Notes under the pieces: model-generated | The model's input: only the letters and a program-made list of their open reading frames with translations | The model's database searches: none | Told to the model about the DNA's origin: nothing | Position numbers and translations under genes: made by a program | Shown here: piece by piece, positions 1-7,713 of the stretch | Layout: each line of letters begins with the position of its first letter | Numbering within the stretch: the stretch's first letter is position 1 | Assembly (NCBI RefSeq): GCF_020514115.1 | Contig: NZ_VTKZ01000004.1 | Location: forward strand, 1 to 64,000 | Direction of reading: 5' to 3' | Source of the DNA: Synechococcus sp. MU1642 | Lineage (GTDB): Bacteria > Cyanobacteriota > Cyanobacteriia > PCC-6307 > Cyanobiaceae | Length of the DNA stretch: 64,000 nt

Positions 1-23
1 TTTTTCTTAAACCCAGGATCCCC

Positions 24-365
24 ATGCCTTTCCAGAGCACCGTGGGTGACTATCAAACAGTCGCCACCCTGGAGACCTTCGGCTTCCTCCCGCCGATGAC
101 CCAGGACGAGATCTACGACCAGATCGCATACATCATTGCCCAGGGTTGGAGCCCGCTCGTTGAGCATGTCCATCCCAGCAACTCCATGGCCACCTATTGG
201 TCTTATTGGAAGCTCCCCTTCTTCGGTGAGAAGGATCTGAACGTTGTCGTCAGTGAGCTCGAGGCTTGCCACCGCGCATACCCCGACCACCACGTGCGCA
301 TCGTCGGTTACGACGCCTACACCCAGAGCCAGGGTGCATGCTTCGTGGTCTTCGAAGGACGCTGA
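24..365 (+). CDS. cbbS: Rubisco small subunit, form I (carboxysomal)
   Basis: Small subunit of ribulose-1,5-bisphosphate carboxylase/oxygenase; eight copies cap the L8 core, and the enzyme is packed into alpha-carboxysomes. The 113-residue product is the usual length for cyanobacterial form IA small subunits. It shows the family pattern: an N-terminal segment ending in the conserved FGFLPPM stretch, a helix around QDEIYDQIAYIIAQGW, and a C-terminal beta strand (HVRIVGYD). The large-subunit gene is expected just upstream, outside the window. It is the first gene of the carbon-fixation cluster and is separated from csoS2 by a hairpin. Identification is secure from sequence and context. Confidence 0.97.
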   Translation: MPFQSTVGDYQTVATLETFGFLPPMTQDEIYDQIAYIIAQGWSPLVEHVHPSNSMATYWSYWKLPFFGEKDLNVVVSELEACHRAYPDHHVRIVGYDAYTQSQGACFVVFEGR

Positions 366-385
366 TCCTTCGGACCCATGGTTCT

Positions 386-417
386 GAGCCCTGACTTGAT
401 CAGGGCTCCAGCTTTTT
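386..417 (+). terminator. Hairpin plus T-run between cbbS and csoS2 (attenuator/partial terminator)
   Basis: A perfect 9-bp inverted repeat (386-394 with 400-408, loop 395-399) is followed by five Ts at 413-417. It lies in the 101-bp gap between the cbbS stop and the csoS2 start. As the downstream genes belong to the same cluster on the same strand, the likely role (inference) is partial termination or mRNA 3'-end stabilisation, so that Rubisco is made in excess over shell proteins. Confidence 0.75.
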
Positions 418-466
418 CCGGAGGGGCAAGTGCCCTTCCACCTCACGACGACTCCCTCGGGCGGAC

Positions 467-2839
467 ATGGCAAGACTCTCCAGTCGCGAACTCGCACTAG
501 AACGCCGTAAGGCGCTGACCACTTCCGGTAAGAAGTCCTCAGCTGCAGCTGGTACTGGCGCCAACCGTGTTCGCACCGTTGATGACGCCCGTCCCACCCG
601 CACGAATGCGGCTGCAGTTGCAGAACCTGTTTCTGCACCTGTTGTTCCCGCTGCTGTAGCTCCGCAGCGAACAACTTCATTCACCGCTGCTCCTTCCAGG
701 CGCAGTTCACAGGTCAAGCCGCCTCGCGATGCAAGCCGCGATCTGGTGCTTGCTCGTCGCGAAGCCCTGTCCCGTCGCGGCAAAACCGCAGACACCAGCC
801 GCGATCGCAACCGCGCTGATGTTGCCCGTCAGACCAAGGCTGCTGCTCCTGCAGCGGCACCTGCTGAAACCACCAAGAACTGTGGCTGCGGCGGCAAGCG
901 TGCTGCCGAGAAGACCGCACTGACCTCATTGAGTGCCTCGGCCCCCAAGCTTTCCGTTCGCACAGAACGTCGTGCAGCGGCCCCTAAGCGCCGCGCTATC
1001 GAGAATCCCAGCCGCGCCCTGGTTTTGGCCCGCCGCGATGCCATGGCAAAGCATGGCAAAACCGCAGGCAAGCAGTCCACCAGTGCCGCTGCAGTTGCTC
1101 GTCAGGCCAATCCCGATCTCACCAGCCGTGAGCTGGCCCAGCAAGTGCGCGAGCTGCGCACCAAGGCAGGAGCCCGCAACAAGCAAAGCGCTGGTGTGAC
1201 CCGCCCAACCGGTCCCAACCGCCACGGCGCCAAGCAAGCCGCAGCTGCTGATGCCCATTGGAAAGTTGGTGAAAGCACTACCACGGCTGGCCAGACCGTG
1301 ACTGGAACCCAGGCCAACCGCTCGGTCAAAACCACCGGCAATGAAGCCAGCACCTGCCGTTCCATCACAGGCACGGAGTACTTGGGTGCTGAAGTCTTCC
1401 AGACCTTCTGTCAGACGGCTCCAGCTGCCACAACTCCCGCCAAGGTGCGCGTCACCGCCACCAGCCACGGCAACCGCGTTACTGGTAACGAAGTCGGCCG
1501 TTCCGAAAAGGTCACCGGCGATGAGCCTGGCACCTGTAAGAGCGTGACCGGCACCGAATACATCTCAGCCAACCAGTCTGCTGCCTACTGCGGTGGTGGT
1601 ACGACTTCCCCTCGCAAGGTGGGTCACAGCCTCACCGAACAGGGTCGTCCCGTGAGTGGTGTCATGGTTGGCCGCTCCGCCAGCGTCACTGGTGATGAGG
1701 CCGGCGCGAATCGCAGCCTCACTGGCGATCAATACCTCGGTTCTGACCCCCTTCCTGAAGGTCGTCCGGCAGCCAAGGTTGGTTTGTCAGGCACCCTTTC
1801 TGGTACTGGCGTTACTGGAACTTTGGTGGGTCGCTCCTCCCAGGTCACCGGTAATGAATTCGGCTCCTGCCACCGTGTGACCGGTGATCAATACATCAGT
1901 GCTGAGCAGGTCAATTCCTTTTGCGGCGGCAAGCCTGAGCCTGAAGCTGCCAAGGTTGGTTTCAGTGTCACCAACCGAAACCAGGTGGTGAGCGGAACCC
2001 GCACCGGCCGCTCGGAGCACGTCACAGGTGACGAGCCCGGCAGCTGCCAGGCCGTAACAGGAACTCCTTATGCAGGCCTCGAGCAGGCCGGCCAACACTG
2101 CGGCACTCCCGCCGTCAAAGCCATTCGTGAGCGCACTCCTGTTCGTGTCGGCACCCCTTCTGCTGCCATGACGGGCATCCAACCTGGTGTGGGTGGTGTG
2201 ATGACCGGCGACAAGCGCGGTGCTTGTGAAGCAGTCACCGGCACTCCTTATGTGGGTGCTGACCAGCTGGCTGCTGCCTGCGGTGCTGATGCCCCTGCCG
2301 GCACCGATACCCACGGTCAAGCCCCTGAGGGTGCTGCTTGGACCCGCTTCAGCGTGGTGTCACCAGCCCGCGCTGCTCAGCAGCAACGTGAGGCCAATGC
2401 CGGCGTGACCGGTACGTCTTACGAGGATGGCAATCGCATCACCGGCCCTTTTGACATGGCTGGCGGCAAGGTGACCGGTACCGAGCAGTTCCGCTTCGAT
2501 AACCGCGAGTTCCAGAACCGTCAGCAGCAGCGCCAGTTTCAGCCCACCGTGGCTGTGGTCAGCGAGCCCTCTGAAAAGCCAGCATCTCGGGTGACCGGCG
2601 AGGGTTCCTCCACCAAGATCACTGGCGACGACTGGGATCGTGGGGAGCATGTCACCGGCACTGAGGGTGCTTCGGCCCGCCGTCGTAACCCCAGCCGTCC
2701 TGGCCCGATGAGTGCCATGTCTTCCTTCGAGCGCAAGCGCAACGAGGAGACCGAATGGCCTGTGAGCCGCGTGACCGGCTCCAGCGGTAACACCGAGAAA
2801 GGCTCCTTGATAACCGTCTCCGGCGGCGCACGGGGCTGA
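467..2839 (+). CDS. csoS2: Carboxysome assembly scaffold protein CsoS2
   Basis: Large disordered scaffold that links Rubisco to the shell during alpha-carboxysome assembly; 790 residues, very rich in R, T, G, A. The N-terminal region holds four arginine-rich Rubisco-binding-type repeats near residues 5-22, 89-106, 181-198 and 218-236. The middle region has six repeats of about 50-60 residues starting near 265, 326, 383, 436, 495 and 558, each built around VTG/ITG triplets and mostly ending in a Cys. The C-terminal third (about 620-790) has further spaced VTG motifs and is the shell-anchoring part by family knowledge. A single uninterrupted frame is present, so no programmed frameshift is needed for the full-length form. 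The gene is followed after 7 bp by csoSCA. Confidence 0.97.
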   Translation: MARLSSRELALERRKALTTSGKKSSAAAGTGANRVRTVDDARPTRTNAAAVAEPVSAPVVPAAVAPQRTTSFTAAPSRRSSQVKPPRDASRDLVLARREALSRRGKTADTSRDRNRADVARQTKAAAPAAAPAETTKNCGCGGKRAAEKTALTSLSASAPKLSVRTERRAAAPKRRAIENPSRALVLARRDAMAKHGKTAGKQSTSAAAVARQANPDLTSRELAQQVRELRTKAGARNKQSAGVTRPTGPNRHGAKQAAAADAHWKVGESTTTAGQTVTGTQANRSVKTTGNEASTCRSITGTEYLGAEVFQTFCQTAPAATTPAKVRVTATSHGNRVTGNEVGRSEKVTGDEPGTCKSVTGTEYISANQSAAYCGGGTTSPRKVGHSLTEQGRPVSGVMVGRSASVTGDEAGANRSLTGDQYLGSDPLPEGRPAAKVGLSGTLSGTGVTGTLVGRSSQVTGNEFGSCHRVTGDQYISAEQVNSFCGGKPEPEAAKVGFSVTNRNQVVSGTRTGRSEHVTGDEPGSCQAVTGTPYAGLEQAGQHCGTPAVKAIRERTPVRVGTPSAAMTGIQPGVGGVMTGDKRGACEAVTGTPYVGADQLAAACGADAPAGTDTHGQAPEGAAWTRFSVVSPARAAQQQREANAGVTGTSYEDGNRITGPFDMAGGKVTGTEQFRFDNREFQNRQQQRQFQPTVAVVSEPSEKPASRVTGEGSSTKITGDDWDRGEHVTGTEGASARRRNPSRPGPMSAMSSFERKRNEETEWPVSRVTGSSGNTEKGSLITVSGGARG

Positions 2840-2846
2840 TTCACTG

Positions 2847-4592
2847 ATGGTTCGCTCCAAGCCTCTCCGTGGCGGGCGACCTCAGGCCCCCTCGGCACCC
2901 ACTCGACGCCAGCTTCAGCAGCTGGCCACAACGTCTGATTTCGCTCAGACCGCTTCTGAGGTGGAGTCTTCCACCCGCCGAGCCGCTCTGGAAAGACGCC
3001 GTGCCCTCACCACATCGGGTAAAGCCGCTCAACTGGGTGGCGGCTCATTGGGAGGTGGTCGGATTCGCTCCAGCAACGACGTCAAGCGTCCCGCTCCTTC
3101 ACAGCCGGGCTGGGTACGACGTGAGAAGGCAGCCACCCGGGCGGTTCCTTTCAATCTGAGCCGCAGCTCTCTGCCGATCACCCATCGGCGCCATCCCTTA
3201 ACGGATGCAGCGGCCAATGCCTGTCTTCTGGCCTACGAGTTGGAGATCAAGGGACGTTTTGATCGGATCGTTCCCCTGCTCCAACAGGTTTCAGCGCTTC
3301 AGCACGAAACCGATTTCATCCCCCAAGCCCAGCGGTTGTGCCGGGCCGAACTCGGCTTTGATCTGCCGGATCACATCCTGCAGCGGGCATGGGTTCGCCC
3401 CCTCGACATGCGCGCCCTGTTCGCCTGGTGTGTCTTTGAAAGCCACCGACTGTTTAGTGATCGCTTTTTTCAAGACGACCCACTGGATGCCGGCACAGGC
3501 AGTGCTGCCGCTAGAGAGTTCGAACAGTTTTTGCTCGACTGCGGGATCCATCTGCTCGACCTGACGCCCTGTGCCGATGGTCGCTTGGCCCACACCGTGG
3601 CCTACGCCCTGCGCATTCCCTTTAGCGCTGTGCGTCGCCGTTCCCACGCTGGTGCCATGTTCGACGTGGAGAACACGGTGAACCGCTGGGTCAAAACCGA
3701 GCATCGTCGCTATCGCGAAGGTTCACCCAATCCCTCCACGGAACCGACCCGTTACCTGAAGGTGGTTACTTACCACTTCAGTTCCCTCGATCCTTCCCAC
3801 CAGGGCTGCGCTGCCCATGGCAGCAATGACGAACTGGCGGCAGCGGCAGGTCATCAGCGCCTGCTCGATTTTCGTGAGTCGGTGGAAAACAGCTTCTGCT
3901 GCGGTGCCTCCGTTGATCTTCTGCTGATCGGCCTTGACACCGACACCGACGCGATCCGGGTGCACCCCCCAAGTCGTGACAGCGAAATGGTGCTCGACCG
4001 TTGGCTCTGCGCCAGGGAACTGCATGCCGCCACAGCATCCATGAGTGCCGATCAAGCGATGGCACAGGTTGCTGAAGCTGTTGAGAGCGCGGCTCCCGGC
4101 CCCATGGATGCCGGCATGGTTTCGTTCCTGACCCGGTTGCTCGCCAATAACTTCTCCCAGATCGATTACGTGCAGGATCTGCACGGTGGCACTTACCCCG
4201 ATGCCGGACACGCAGAGCGTTTCATTGGCGTTGGCATCGGCTTCAAAGAGGTGCATCTGCGCAACCTCACGTATTTCGCTCACCTCGACACCGTCGAGGA
4301 GGGCGCCCCTGATCTCGATGTGGGCGTGAAAATTTTCAAGGGTCTGAATGTGTCCCGGGATCTGCCTATTCCGGTTGTGGTGCGTTTCGACTATTCCGGT
4401 CGGGTGCCCGGAGCTCGGGAACGGGCCATTGCTGATTGCCAACGGGTCAACCAGGCCATCGCCGATCGCTACGCAGCCCTCGTTCATGAGGGTCTGCTCC
4501 ACACTTGTCTCACCATTCGCGACCGCAACCAGACGGCTCCAGCCGAGGTCGTCGGTTCCACCCTCGACCCGCAACTTCCGGAGGCTCACTGA
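2847..4592 (+). CDS. csoSCA: Carboxysomal carbonic anhydrase CsoSCA (CsoS3)
   Basis: Shell-associated carbonic anhydrase that converts bicarbonate to CO2 inside the carboxysome; 581 residues. Predicted zinc ligands by comparison with the family are Cys242, His310 and Cys321 (the His and second Cys are 11 residues apart, as in the family), with the catalytic Asp244/Arg246 in a CADGR motif. The C-terminal third is the degenerate second carbonic-anhydrase-like domain. The N-terminal tail contains a stretch (about residues 42-59) nearly identical to the first N-repeat of CsoS2; see findings. It sits between csoS2 and csoS4A, with only two bases separating its stop from the csoS4A start. Confidence 0.97.
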   Translation: MVRSKPLRGGRPQAPSAPTRRQLQQLATTSDFAQTASEVESSTRRAALERRRALTTSGKAAQLGGGSLGGGRIRSSNDVKRPAPSQPGWVRREKAATRAVPFNLSRSSLPITHRRHPLTDAAANACLLAYELEIKGRFDRIVPLLQQVSALQHETDFIPQAQRLCRAELGFDLPDHILQRAWVRPLDMRALFAWCVFESHRLFSDRFFQDDPLDAGTGSAAAREFEQFLLDCGIHLLDLTPCADGRLAHTVAYALRIPFSAVRRRSHAGAMFDVENTVNRWVKTEHRRYREGSPNPSTEPTRYLKVVTYHFSSLDPSHQGCAAHGSNDELAAAAGHQRLLDFRESVENSFCCGASVDLLLIGLDTDTDAIRVHPPSRDSEMVLDRWLCARELHAATASMSADQAMAQVAEAVESAAPGPMDAGMVSFLTRLLANNFSQIDYVQDLHGGTYPDAGHAERFIGVGIGFKEVHLRNLTYFAHLDTVEEGAPDLDVGVKIFKGLNVSRDLPIPVVVRFDYSGRVPGARERAIADCQRVNQAIADRYAALVHEGLLHTCLTIRDRNQTAPAEVVGSTLDPQLPEAH

Positions 4593-4594
4593 TC

Positions 4595-4906
4595 ATGCTC
4601 ATCGTCAAGGTCGTCAAGCCGCTTGTTTCCACCAACCGGATCCCCGATTTCGAGCACAAGCACCTACAGGTGGTGCTCGATGGCAGCACCAAGAAGGTGG
4701 CTGTCGATGCGGTGGGTGCGAAACCTGGTGACTGGGTGATCTGCGTCAGCAGCTCGGCCGCCCGTGAAGCCGCCGGCAGCAAGTCCTATCCCAGTGACCT
4801 CACCATTGTGGGGATCATTGACCACTGGGAACCCGACCCTCCGAAGACCTCCGCTCCCTCTCCATCCCCCAGCCCCAGCAAACCCGCAGGAGGCAAAGCC
4901 AGCTGA
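4595..4906 (+). CDS. csoS4A: Carboxysome shell vertex protein CsoS4A (BMC-P pentamer)
   Basis: Pentameric protein that caps the vertices of the icosahedral shell (EutN/CcmL family). From the ATG at 4595 it is 103 residues, opening MLIVKVV and containing the family segments GSTKKVAVDAVGAKPGDWV and the C-terminal DLTIVGIIDHW. A Pro/Ser-rich tail of about 20 residues follows the fold. An upstream in-frame start at 4505 lies inside csoSCA and is less likely. Its stop overlaps the start of csoS4B by one base (TGATG). Confidence 0.95.
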   Translation: MLIVKVVKPLVSTNRIPDFEHKHLQVVLDGSTKKVAVDAVGAKPGDWVICVSSSAAREAAGSKSYPSDLTIVGIIDHWEPDPPKTSAPSPSPSPSKPAGGKAS

Positions 4907-5157
4907 TGGAAATCATGCAGGTGATGGGAACGCTGGTCTGCTCCTACCGGGTTGCCGGTTTGGATCACATGCACCTGCGCATTCTCAAGAACAACAAGGG
5001 CAAGAAGTTGGTGGCCGTTGACCCCGTGGGTGCCCGTGAGGGCAACTGGGTGTTCACCGCCAGCGGTTCCGCTGCCCGGCATGCCTGCCCTGACAACACC
5101 GTTCTCACCGATCTCACCATCGGTGGAATCATCGATTTCTGGAATCCGGACGGATAG
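4906..5157 (+). CDS. csoS4B: Carboxysome shell vertex protein CsoS4B (BMC-P pentamer)
   Basis: Second pentameric vertex protein, 83 residues, clearly paralogous to CsoS4A: GKKLVAVDPVGAREGNWVF and TDLTIGGIIDFWN match the corresponding CsoS4A segments. The start overlaps the csoS4A stop; an alternative ATG lies three codons on (4915). Family knowledge: CsoS4B is the more abundant of the two and both are needed to seal the shell against CO2 loss. Confidence 0.95.
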   Translation: MEIMQVMGTLVCSYRVAGLDHMHLRILKNNKGKKLVAVDPVGAREGNWVFTASGSAARHACPDNTVLTDLTIGGIIDFWNPDG

Positions 5158-5210
5158 GGATCCTTCATTTCCCTCCGCCGTTTCCGTTCCGCTTCCACAC
5201 CTTCCAATCC

Positions 5211-5747
5211 ATGGCCACTCCTTCCCCCACCCCCCGTCGTCGCACCACCCGCAGCACCGCTGCAGCAAACAAGACCGTGGATGTGAAGCCTGTGGCCAGC
5301 ACCCCTGCTCCCGCTTCAACTCCCGCCAAGGCAGCTCCTGCTTCAACCACCCGTCGCGCGTCCACAACAACGCGTCGCAGCAGCGCCTCCAACACCGGAT
5401 CCGGCGGCGGATCAGCTGTGGCCAAACCCTCTGCAACCCCTTCCCCCATCGTTCCCGGTGTGGCCCTGGGGATGATCGAAACCCGCGGCATGGTTCCCGC
5501 CATCGAGGCAGCCGATGCGATGACCAAGGCTGCGGAAGTCACCCTGATCTGCCGTGAGTATGTGGGTGGTGGCTACGTCACCGTGATGGTGCGTGGTGAA
5601 ACCGGTGCCGTGAATGCCGCTGTTCGTGCCGGAGCTGATGCCTGCGAGCGGGTCGGTGACGGCCTCGTTGCCGCTCACATCATTGCTCGCCCCCACAACG
5701 AAGTGGAACCAGTGTTGGCCGGCAGCGGCGCAGCCCGCCGTAGCTGA
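5211..5747 (+). CDS. csoS1E: Carboxysome shell hexamer protein with long N-terminal extension (CsoS1E-like)
   Basis: BMC-domain shell protein. The hexamer-forming domain spans about residues 84-165, including the GMIETRG opening and the VGGGYVTVMVRGE pore-lining region typical of CsoS1. Before it lies an approximately 80-residue extension made almost only of Ala, Thr, Pro, Ser and Arg, and therefore probably disordered. Canonical CsoS1 is about 100 residues; this one is 178. Marine Synechococcus and some Prochlorococcus carry such an extended paralogue called CsoS1E, and the location just after csoS4B fits. The main csoS1 gene would lie upstream of the Rubisco genes, outside the window. The symbol is assigned from family memory. 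Confidence 0.85.
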   Translation: MATPSPTPRRRTTRSTAAANKTVDVKPVASTPAPASTPAKAAPASTTRRASTTTRRSSASNTGSGGGSAVAKPSATPSPIVPGVALGMIETRGMVPAIEAADAMTKAAEVTLICREYVGGGYVTVMVRGETGAVNAAVRAGADACERVGDGLVAAHIIARPHNEVEPVLAGSGAARRS

Positions 5748-5858
5748 AGGACCAAAAGCCACCTCATTGCCGTTCACAAAGAGCACTTTTGCTGATGACC
5801 GGTTCTTAGATTCGCCGGCCATCTAGCGACAAGCTCGATCATCATTCCGCTCGCTGTT

Positions 5859-7703
5859 TTGACTCCGGAGCTTTCGCTACCTCAGCAGACCGCCTGGTTG
5901 ATCCCGCTCTACGGGTTCATCGGGATGTTGGTCTCTTTGCCGTGGGCCTGTGGCTGGTTCAGGCGTGATGCGCATCGACCGGCGGCGTATCTGAATATTT
6001 TTCTGACCCTGGTGGCCTTCGTTCACGGAAGCCTGATCCTGCAGGAGGTGTACCAATTAGGGCCAGTGGATCTGGCATTCCCTTGGCTCACTGTGGCCGA
6101 TCTGGAGCTGGATATCAGCTTCAGTCTTTCGCTCACCAATTTGGTAGCCCTGGAACTGATTACGGGCCTCAGCTTGCTGTCCCAGGTGTATTCCCTGGGA
6201 TACATGGACAAGGAGTGGGCGTTGGCTCGCTTCTTTGCACTGCTCGGATTTTTTGAGGGGGCGATGAGCGGCGTTGTGCTCAGCGACTCCCTGTTCCAGA
6301 GCTATTTCTTGCTGGAAATGCTGACCCTCTCCACCTATCTGCTGGTGGGTTTCTGGTATGCCCAACCCCTGGTGGTGACCGCAGCCCGGGATGCCTTCCT
6401 CACCAAGCGCGTTGGTGATGTGTTGCTTCTGATGGGTGTAGTGGCGCTCTGCAGCTATTCCGGAGTGATGGGGTTCAACGACCTCTATGCCTGGGCCGCC
6501 CAGGACACCCTCTCTCCTCTGGCCGCGACGCTGTTGGGTTTGGGCCTGGTTGCCGGCCCGACGGGCAAATGCGCCCAGTTCCCTATGCACCTCTGGCTGG
6601 ACGAAGCCATGGAGGGCCCGAATCCCGCCTCGATTCTCCGCAATTCGGTTGTGGTGACCTGCGGCGCGATTGTGCTGTTGAAGGTGATGCCGATCCTGCA
6701 GCTCTCTCCCATCGCTATCGGCGTGATGCTCGTGATCGGCAGCATCAGTGCGATCGGCGGCTCCCTGGTGGCCCTGGCCCAAGTTGACATCAAACGCACG
6801 CTGTCGTACTCCACGACGGCTCATATGGGGCTGGTCTTCATCGCTATCGCGCTGCAGATCCCGGTGCTGGCCCTGTTGCTCCTGTTCACCCATGCCGTCT
6901 CCAAAGCTCTGCTGTCGATGAGCATTGGTGGGGTGATTGCTTCCACCAACTGCCAGGACATCACCGAGCTGGGTGGCCTGGGCAGCCGGATGCCTGCCAC
7001 CACCACAGCCTTCCTGGTGGGGGGTGCCGGCCTGATCGGGTTCCTTCCTTTGGGTGGTTTCCTGGCGCTTGCTCAGTCGATCGAGTTGCTGAGCGTGCGC
7101 TCGGTCCCCTTCATGGCCGTGTTCCTGCTCACCAATGCCCTTACAGCAGTTGGGTTGGTGCGGGTGTTCCGCCATGTGTTCATGGGCAATGCATTGATCA
7201 AGTCCCGCCGGGCTGCGGAGGTGAACTGGCAGATGGCCCTGCCGATGGTGGCGCTCACCGTGATTGTGCTGATCACTCCGCTCCTTTTGGTGCGGCTTGA
7301 ATCCCTGGATGGTTTGTTGGCCTTCCCCCTCTGGGCAGCAGCTCTGGTGGTGGGAAGCGGACTACTGGGCCTTCTGGCCGGCGCCGTGCTCCCCTTAAGC
7401 AAGGCATGGTCCCGCTCGCTGAATCCTGTGCTGCGCTGGTGGCAGGACCTGCTGGCCTACGACTTCTACACCGAGCGCTTTTATCGCCTCACGATCGTCA
7501 ACGTGGTGGCTGGCTTCTCTCGCCTGGCCTCCTGGTTCGACCGAAATGTGGTGGATGGTCTTCTCAATGGGGTGGCTCGCTTCTCACTGGCCAGTGCCGA
7601 CAGCCTCAAGCTCAGCGTCAGCGGCCAGAGCCAGTCCTACGTGTTGACGGTGCTCCTGGCCATCGTTCTTTTCCTCACCGCGGTGAGTTGGTTCCTCACC
7701 TGA
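5859..7703 (+). CDS. ndhF4: NDH-1 subunit NdhF4 (CO2-uptake complex)
   Basis: Membrane subunit of the NDH-1 complex specialised for CO2 hydration (NDH-1MS' with NdhD4 and ChpX/CupB). It is 614 residues with many membrane helices and the antiporter-like proton-pumping core, including GPTGKCAQFPMHLWLDEAME and the lysine-containing QVDIKRTLSYSTTAHMG segment. It probably starts at a TTG (5859); no good ATG precedes the first helix. It follows the carboxysome genes by 111 bp and precedes ndhD4 by 10 bp. F4 rather than F1/F3 is assigned from the linkage to ndhD4 and chpX. Confidence 0.9.
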   Translation: MTPELSLPQQTAWLIPLYGFIGMLVSLPWACGWFRRDAHRPAAYLNIFLTLVAFVHGSLILQEVYQLGPVDLAFPWLTVADLELDISFSLSLTNLVALELITGLSLLSQVYSLGYMDKEWALARFFALLGFFEGAMSGVVLSDSLFQSYFLLEMLTLSTYLLVGFWYAQPLVVTAARDAFLTKRVGDVLLLMGVVALCSYSGVMGFNDLYAWAAQDTLSPLAATLLGLGLVAGPTGKCAQFPMHLWLDEAMEGPNPASILRNSVVVTCGAIVLLKVMPILQLSPIAIGVMLVIGSISAIGGSLVALAQVDIKRTLSYSTTAHMGLVFIAIALQIPVLALLLLFTHAVSKALLSMSIGGVIASTNCQDITELGGLGSRMPATTTAFLVGGAGLIGFLPLGGFLALAQSIELLSVRSVPFMAVFLLTNALTAVGLVRVFRHVFMGNALIKSRRAAEVNWQMALPMVALTVIVLITPLLLVRLESLDGLLAFPLWAAALVVGSGLLGLLAGAVLPLSKAWSRSLNPVLRWWQDLLAYDFYTERFYRLTIVNVVAGFSRLASWFDRNVVDGLLNGVARFSLASADSLKLSVSGQSQSYVLTVLLAIVLFLTAVSWFLT

Positions 7704-7713
7704 TCGCCCCGAG

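Noticed and set aside
1260-2300. Regular repeats that could suggest a CRISPR array
   Set aside because: Repeats are 50-60-codon protein repeats of CsoS2 that vary at the DNA level; no short identical repeats with unique spacers.
926-2320. Long antisense open frames across csoS2
   Set aside because: They mirror the strongly biased codons of csoS2, lack ribosome sites and have no protein-like domains.
6057-7175. 372-codon minus frame opposite ndhF4
   Set aside because: Gln/His/Gly-rich shadow of a membrane-protein gene on the other strand; no membrane or domain pattern of its own.
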